64,000 nt of DNA from Polyangiaceae bacterium (GTDB lineage Bacteria; Myxococcota_A; Polyangia; Polyangiales; Polyangiaceae), in contig JACKEA010000002.1 of NCBI GenBank assembly GCA_020633235.1, forward strand, positions 372,001 to 436,000. The letters are read 5' to 3'. Shown here piece by piece: positions 59,841 through 64,000 of this stretch. Numbering within the stretch: position 1 is the first letter of the stretch; the number at the start of each line of letters is the position of its first letter. The notes beneath the pieces were generated by a model that was not told the DNA's origin, did no database searches, and was given only the letters and a program-made list of their open reading frames with translations. Made by a program: the position numbers and the translations under genes.

Positions 59841-60250
59841 ACACGCGGACATTTGGCCTCCCATGTCCCGCGCTGCGGCCTCGACCGTCGCCCACAGACA
59901 CGCGGACATTTGGCCTCCCATGTCCCGCGCAGTCTCCGCGGCACACTCCCTCGCAGACACGCGGACATTTGGCCTCCCATGTCCCGCGCTGCGGCCTCGA
60001 CCGTCGCCCACAGACACGCGGGCATTTGACCTCCCATGTCCCGCGCAGTCTCCGCGGCACACTCTCCCGCGGACACGCGGACATTTGGCCTCCCATGTCC
60101 CGCGCTGCGGCCTCGACACTCCCCCGCGGACACGCGGACATTTGGCCTCCCATGTCCCGCGCTGCGGCCTCGACACTCCCCCGCGGACACGCGGACATTT
60201 GACCTTGTTCCCCGCCTCACCGCGCGGACACGCGGACATCTGAGCTTGCC
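59841..60250. repeat. Minisatellite array, eight copies of a 57/59-bp unit
   Basis: Copies start at 59841, 59898, 59957, 60014, 60073, 60130, 60187 and 60228. Each starts with ACACGCGGACATTTGGCCTC (small variants) and copies 1-6 continue with CCATGTCCCGCG. Copies 1, 3, 5 and 6 are 57 bp; copies 2 and 4 are 59 bp with a different second half. Copy 7 (41 bp) and copy 8 are truncated. GGACAT and ATGTCC in copies 1-6 form an inverted repeat. Because 59 is not a multiple of three, the reading frame shifts at each B unit, so the array is not a protein repeat. It fills most of an 877-bp region without a gene (59521-60397); 60251-60397 shows nothing recognisable. Confidence 0.85.
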
Positions 60251-60397
60251 GACTCAGACCGTTCACGCCGCCCCCGACGCAACGACGGATTCCGCTCTCG
60301 GAAATTCGTTCGGATTCGAACGGTTCTGTCCGCTCCCCACCCCCTCCATTCCGGTAGTCAGCGGACATGCGCGCTTCGACCGCGCAGGCCAGCGGGG

Positions 60398-61375
60398 TCA
60401 CTTCTCCAAAATGACGGAGAGCCCTTTCGCACCGAGCACGGCGAAGTTCTGCACGCAGTTGTTGAACACGGCGTGGACCGCCTCCGCTTCCCGCGAGAGG
60501 CGCCGCACCGGCTCCCGCCAGGCGGACAGCTCCTCCGGCGAATACAGGTAGTCGAAGCGTTCGTGCACCGACGCGCCGCGTTTCTGCCAGCCGCCCACGT
60601 TGTGCCCATGGAAACGCACGACGGCGAGGGCGGGCGTCGTCACCTCCACCCACGGTGGCACGCCGCCGCGCTCCACGTCCGGCTCGTCCACGCAAACGTA
60701 GGAGAGATGTTGCGCGCGCAGCAAATCGAACACGCGCTGTCGGCGCTCCGACATTAGCCAGCTCTTGTGGCGGAACTCGACGGCGACGCGCAGGTCCGAG
60801 AAGCGCTGCGCCAGCTGCTCCAAGCGCCGCGCATTGCCGCGGGTCGCCGTGAACCACGGCGGGAACTGCGCCATCAGGCAACCGAGCTTGCCGCTCGCCA
60901 CCAACGGATCGAGCAGCGCGCGGAAGCGCCGTTCGATCTCGTCTGCGATCTCGCGCGGCATCCTGTCGGGATACACGCGCCCCTCACCGCCGAGGGCTTG
61001 CTTCAGATCGGCGGGCAAGCGCCCCACGTCCACCGGATGCCCGGTAACGATGGGATGCGCCTTCACGTCGAAGCAAAAGTCCGCCGGCGTCCACGCCGCC
61101 CAGCTCTCCGCCGTGGCGGGGGGCAGGAGCGCGTAGTAGGTGGCGTCCACCTCCACCATGGAGAAATGCCGCGCGTAGTGGCGCAGCCGCTCTTCCGCGC
61201 TGCTCTTGCCCTTGGGGTAGAAGCGGCCGCTGGCAATCAGCGTCTTGTCGGTCCAGCCCGCGGTGCCGAACAGCACCCGCCCTGCGCGAGCCGGCTCGAG
61301 GGCACGATCCGCAAGCTCCGTGGCCCGCGCCAGGAGCTCGGGATCCGGCGCGGGGACCACGGCCTTCTTCGTCAA
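60398..61375 (-). CDS. DUF72 family protein (second of a tandem pair)
   Basis: About 325 aa from a TTG at 61375 that overlaps the stop of the upstream gene (TTGA); a GTG at 61360 is a good alternative. DUF72 is a TIM-barrel family of unknown function. Seen are RVLFGTAGWTDKTLIASGRFYP (in parts), HYARHFSMVEVDATYYALLP, DFCFDVKAHP, GCLMAQFPPWF, VAVEFRHKSW and VVRFHGHN. These are the classical DUF72 elements. It lies directly after a more diverged DUF72 gene. The 3' end faces the minisatellite array. Confidence 0.87.
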   Translation of the reverse strand: MTKKAVVPAPDPELLARATELADRALEPARAGRVLFGTAGWTDKTLIASGRFYPKGKSSAEERLRHYARHFSMVEVDATYYALLPPATAESWAAWTPADFCFDVKAHPIVTGHPVDVGRLPADLKQALGGEGRVYPDRMPREIADEIERRFRALLDPLVASGKLGCLMAQFPPWFTATRGNARRLEQLAQRFSDLRVAVEFRHKSWLMSERRQRVFDLLRAQHLSYVCVDEPDVERGGVPPWVEVTTPALAVVRFHGHNVGGWQKRGASVHERFDYLYSPEELSAWREPVRRLSREAEAVHAVFNNCVQNFAVLGAKGLSVILEK

Positions 61376-62322
61376 AACGGAACCTGCGCCAGGCGCTCGG
61401 CCAGCGCCCGCACCGTCAGCGGGCTCGAGCCCTCCGCCTTGTTGTTCACGATCACGAGCAACGCCTTGCCGAGCTCGCGGCACGCTTCCGAAAGCCGCTC
61501 CACGTCCGCGCGCATCTTCTCCTGGGGGTCCACGATGCGGTCGAAGGGCGCGAGCACCCGCTTGCGCGAATCGTAGCGCTCCCCCGGCGGGATCAACAGG
61601 CGCGTGACCACCACCGGCGCGGTCAGCACACCGGGCACGCTGAGCTGCTCGCCGACGTCGGGCATGCGCTCCCAAAAGTTCAACACATGGCCCACGCCCA
61701 CGTCGCGCAGCACGTCCAGGTAGGCGTGGGTGAAGAGCTCGCGATTGCGAAGCTCGACCGCATAGGGCAGCTCCCGCGGCAACGAGCGAAAGAGCTCCCC
61801 CAACCTCTCGGCGAAGGCCCGGGGCTCCGGCAGCTCACTTCGCCGGAGCGGCGAAAACTCGAACACCAGCGGCCCTGCGTGCGCCGCAAAGTGCTCGCTC
61901 ACGGGCTCGATCACTTCCCGGAGCACGCGCTCACGAGACAGAAAGCTCGGATTTTCCTCGCGCGTCTTTGGGTGCACGGCGCTCGTGATCTCGCTGAACA
62001 CCTTCATCACGCACGAAAACCCCTCGGGCAGCTGCGCGGCGTAGCGGTCGAGGGTGGCCCCGTCCAACGGCGCGTAGTAGCTGCGGTCGATACCGACGGT
62101 GCGAAACAGCGGGTGGCGCGCGTACTCCTCCAGGCCACGCGCCGCGAGCTCCCGCTCGCCGGGCGAGCCGGCGTACACGATCCCCGCCCAGCCCGGGAAG
62201 GTCCAGCTCGAGGTGCCGAAGCGCACGTGCTCCGGCACGTGACGCATCAGCTCCTCATCCGCGCGGGTGTCGAGCTGTGCGGCCGCCGGCGGGCCGAACA
62301 GGCTGAGCTGTCGCCCCGCCAT
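61372..62322 (-). CDS. DUF72 family protein (first of a tandem pair, diverged)
   Basis: A 316-residue protein. The DUF72 pattern is recognisable (VRFGTSSWTFPGWAGIVYAG, LFRTVGIDRSYYAPLD, FSCVMKVFSEITSAVHP, LVFEFSPL, YAVELRNRELF, VIVNNKAEG) but differs from the neighbour in the core residues, so this is not a recent duplication. The end of the chain has SPLTVRALAERL in place of the typical tail. The two genes overlap by 4 bp, which suggests a heteromer or sequential action. Function unknown. Confidence 0.85.
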   Translation of the reverse strand: MAGRQLSLFGPPAAAQLDTRADEELMRHVPEHVRFGTSSWTFPGWAGIVYAGSPGERELAARGLEEYARHPLFRTVGIDRSYYAPLDGATLDRYAAQLPEGFSCVMKVFSEITSAVHPKTREENPSFLSRERVLREVIEPVSEHFAAHAGPLVFEFSPLRRSELPEPRAFAERLGELFRSLPRELPYAVELRNRELFTHAYLDVLRDVGVGHVLNFWERMPDVGEQLSVPGVLTAPVVVTRLLIPPGERYDSRKRVLAPFDRIVDPQEKMRADVERLSEACRELGKALLVIVNNKAEGSSPLTVRALAERLAQVPF

Positions 62323-62325
62323 GGC

Positions 62326-63399
62326 TCACACGTGGCCGAGCTCGATGGCCTCGACGCCGCGGTTCGCGAGCACGCGCACGCCGTGGATCAGCGGCGCGAA
62401 GCGTTCGTCCTTCGTGAAGCCGTGCTTGTAGCGGTAGTAGATCTGCTGCAGCACCACCGCGGTCTTGAACAACCCGAAGCAGTAGTAAAAGAGGACGTTC
62501 GAGACGTCTCGACCGGAACCTTCGGCGTAGCGTGCCACCAGCTCCGTGCGCGTGAGGCTCCCGGGCACGGAGGTCGGCCCCCAGCGCACCCACTGGAACT
62601 CGTCCGCGTCCGTGGCCTCGACCCAGTAGCTGAGGCTGGTGCCCAGATCCATCAGCGGATCCCCGATGGTGCTCATCTCCCAGTCCAGCACGCCCACGAT
62701 GCGCGTGAGGTCTTGGCCGTCGAGCACGACGTTGTCGAGCTTGTAGTCGTTGTGGATCAGCGCCGGCGCACCGCTCTCGGGCAAGTGCTCCGCGAGCCAC
62801 GCACCCAGCTGGTCCACACTCGGGATCTCGTCGGTCTTGGAGTTTCCGTAGCGCTTGGTCCAGCCGCTCACCTGCCGCTCCACGTAGCCCTCGGGCTTGC
62901 CCAGACCGCCGAGGCCGATGGCTTCGAAATCCAGGCCGTGGAGCCGCACCAGCTCGTCGATCAGCGTTTCGTGCAGCGCCTTGGTCTGCGCTTCGCTCAA
63001 CGTGACGCCGGCGGGCAGCTCGCGGCGCAGGATCACGCCGCGAATGCGCCGCATCACGTAGAACGTCGCCCCGATCACGCTGTCGTCCTCACAGTAGAGC
63101 AGCGGCTCCGGCGCCAGCGGATAGTGCGGGGCGAGCTTCGAGAGCACGCGGTACTCGCGCCCCATGTCGTGCGCCGACTTCACCTTGCTGCCGAAGGGCG
63201 GCCGGCGGAGCACGTACTCCTTGTCGCCGGAGCGAATCAGGTAGGTGAGGTTCGAGTGCCCCTTGGGGAACTGCTCCACCGCGATCTCGGCGTTCGCCGC
63301 GATCTCGTCGACGTGCTCCCGCAGGTAGCGCGCCAAGGGCTCCAGCTCCAGCTCCTCCCCGGAGCGAATGTTGCCGGCTCGGTCGATGTGCTCGCTCAC
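62326..63399 (-). CDS. APH-type phosphotransferase (ACAD10-like)
   Basis: A 357-residue protein of the aminoglycoside-phosphotransferase/choline-kinase-like family. Found are FPKGHSNLTYLIRSGDKEYV (nucleotide region), YVLRRPP with its Lys/Arg surroundings, LIHNDYKLDNVVLDG (catalytic Asp in H-N-D-Y) and GVLDWEMSTIGDPLMDLG (the metal-binding D-W-E). This form is linked to acyl-CoA metabolism in bacteria and in human ACAD10/11, probably phosphorylating 4-hydroxyacyl-CoA, rather than to antibiotic resistance. The GTG at 63399 is chosen because GGAGG lies 7 nt upstream. The next gene follows after 3 bp. Confidence 0.88.
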   Translation of the reverse strand: MSEHIDRAGNIRSGEELELEPLARYLREHVDEIAANAEIAVEQFPKGHSNLTYLIRSGDKEYVLRRPPFGSKVKSAHDMGREYRVLSKLAPHYPLAPEPLLYCEDDSVIGATFYVMRRIRGVILRRELPAGVTLSEAQTKALHETLIDELVRLHGLDFEAIGLGGLGKPEGYVERQVSGWTKRYGNSKTDEIPSVDQLGAWLAEHLPESGAPALIHNDYKLDNVVLDGQDLTRIVGVLDWEMSTIGDPLMDLGTSLSYWVEATDADEFQWVRWGPTSVPGSLTRTELVARYAEGSGRDVSNVLFYYCFGLFKTAVVLQQIYYRYKHGFTKDERFAPLIHGVRVLANRGVEAIELGHV

Positions 63400-63445
63400 G
63401 ACAGGTCCTCCGTTCGGCACAGCGTGCAGAGCCGCCGCCCCCGGG

Positions 63446-64000
<555 letters not shown>

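Noticed and set aside
58945..60243. A 432-residue rightward frame across the array and the rubrerythrin gene
   Set aside because: It is antisense to the rubrerythrin and Fe-S genes, and its array part changes with the 59-bp units. No ribosome site or domain supports it.
59841..60250. CRISPR array
   Set aside because: The conserved and the variable parts of the units both repeat, there are no unique spacers, and no cas genes are in the window.
62326..63399. Aminoglycoside resistance
   Set aside because: The protein belongs to the ACAD10-like branch of the APH fold, and no resistance context is present.

Overview
The window is a high-GC (about 68-70 % by eye), densely coded chromosomal segment. 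It most likely comes from a myxobacterium (Myxococcota, probably the Polyangiales side). The indications are three eukaryotic-type Ser/Thr kinases in 64 kb, a PP2C phosphatase next to a zinc-ribbon/FHA protein, a PilZ protein, several Gly-rich/Cys-rich lipoproteins, a minor-pilin/PilY1 operon and many lipoproteins with alanine- and proline-rich tails. No rRNA, tRNA, IS element, prophage or CRISPR array was recognised. Most of the very long ORFs opposite real genes are shadows caused by the base composition.

Layout. 1-4.4 kb: the 3' end of an unknown gene, a short-repeat patch, then leftward genes for a fatty acid desaturase, a PilZ protein and a large membrane glycosyltransferase. 4.5-8.0 kb: era and der in tandem, facing an ArsA-type ATPase. 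8.1-17.3 kb (rightward): a small conserved protein, a CpsB-type phosphatase, a flippase-like membrane protein, a Ser/Thr kinase, two paralogous Cys-rich lipoproteins, a formylglycine-enzyme-fold protein, a TrmJ-like methyltransferase, a threonine aldolase and a TPR lipoprotein. 17.3-23.9 kb: a small acidic protein, then a probable operon of zinc-ribbon/FHA protein, PP2C phosphatase and two ABC permeases, followed by a thioredoxin-rhodanese protein. 23.9-29.8 kb: larC-larB, a membrane protein, pmbA/tldE, a lamin-tail lipoprotein and a small HTH protein. 29.8-32.8 kb: scpB, scpA and a site-2 protease. 33-38.7 kb: a second kinase, an outer-membrane barrel protein, an orphan FliR/SctT-like protein, a MaoC-type hydratase and two PpiC-type isomerases. 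38.8-41 kb: an acyl-CoA dehydrogenase and a lipoprotein. 41.3-48.6 kb: a pilus operon (four prepilin-like proteins, PilY1, a lipoprotein). 48.7-51.6 kb: gcvT-gcvH-gcvPA. 51.6-56.6 kb (leftward): a Cys-rich lipoprotein, a PEGA-like protein, a third kinase, a barrel protein and an alpha/beta hydrolase. 56.6-59.6 kb: a thioesterase and the trio rubrerythrin / Fe-S oxidoreductase / DUF3501. 59.6-60.4 kb: a non-coding minisatellite array. 60.4-64 kb: two DUF72 proteins, an APH-type phosphotransferase and the 3' part of exonuclease III.

The most unusual structure is a dispersed motif of about 19 bp (consensus TTGTCGGTCCGCCGCGGAA). It occupies seven of the ten convergent gene junctions, namely every convergent gap wider than 21 bp and one of the two 21-bp gaps. 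In three junctions it occurs as two opposing arms. Also notable are the eight-copy array of 57/59-bp units carrying an internal inverted repeat, a 30-residue poly-aspartate tail on ScpB, a helical insert in an ABC permease of a signalling operon, and an isolated FliR/SctT homologue. A -24/-12 (sigma-54-type) promoter lies immediately upstream of the pilus operon.
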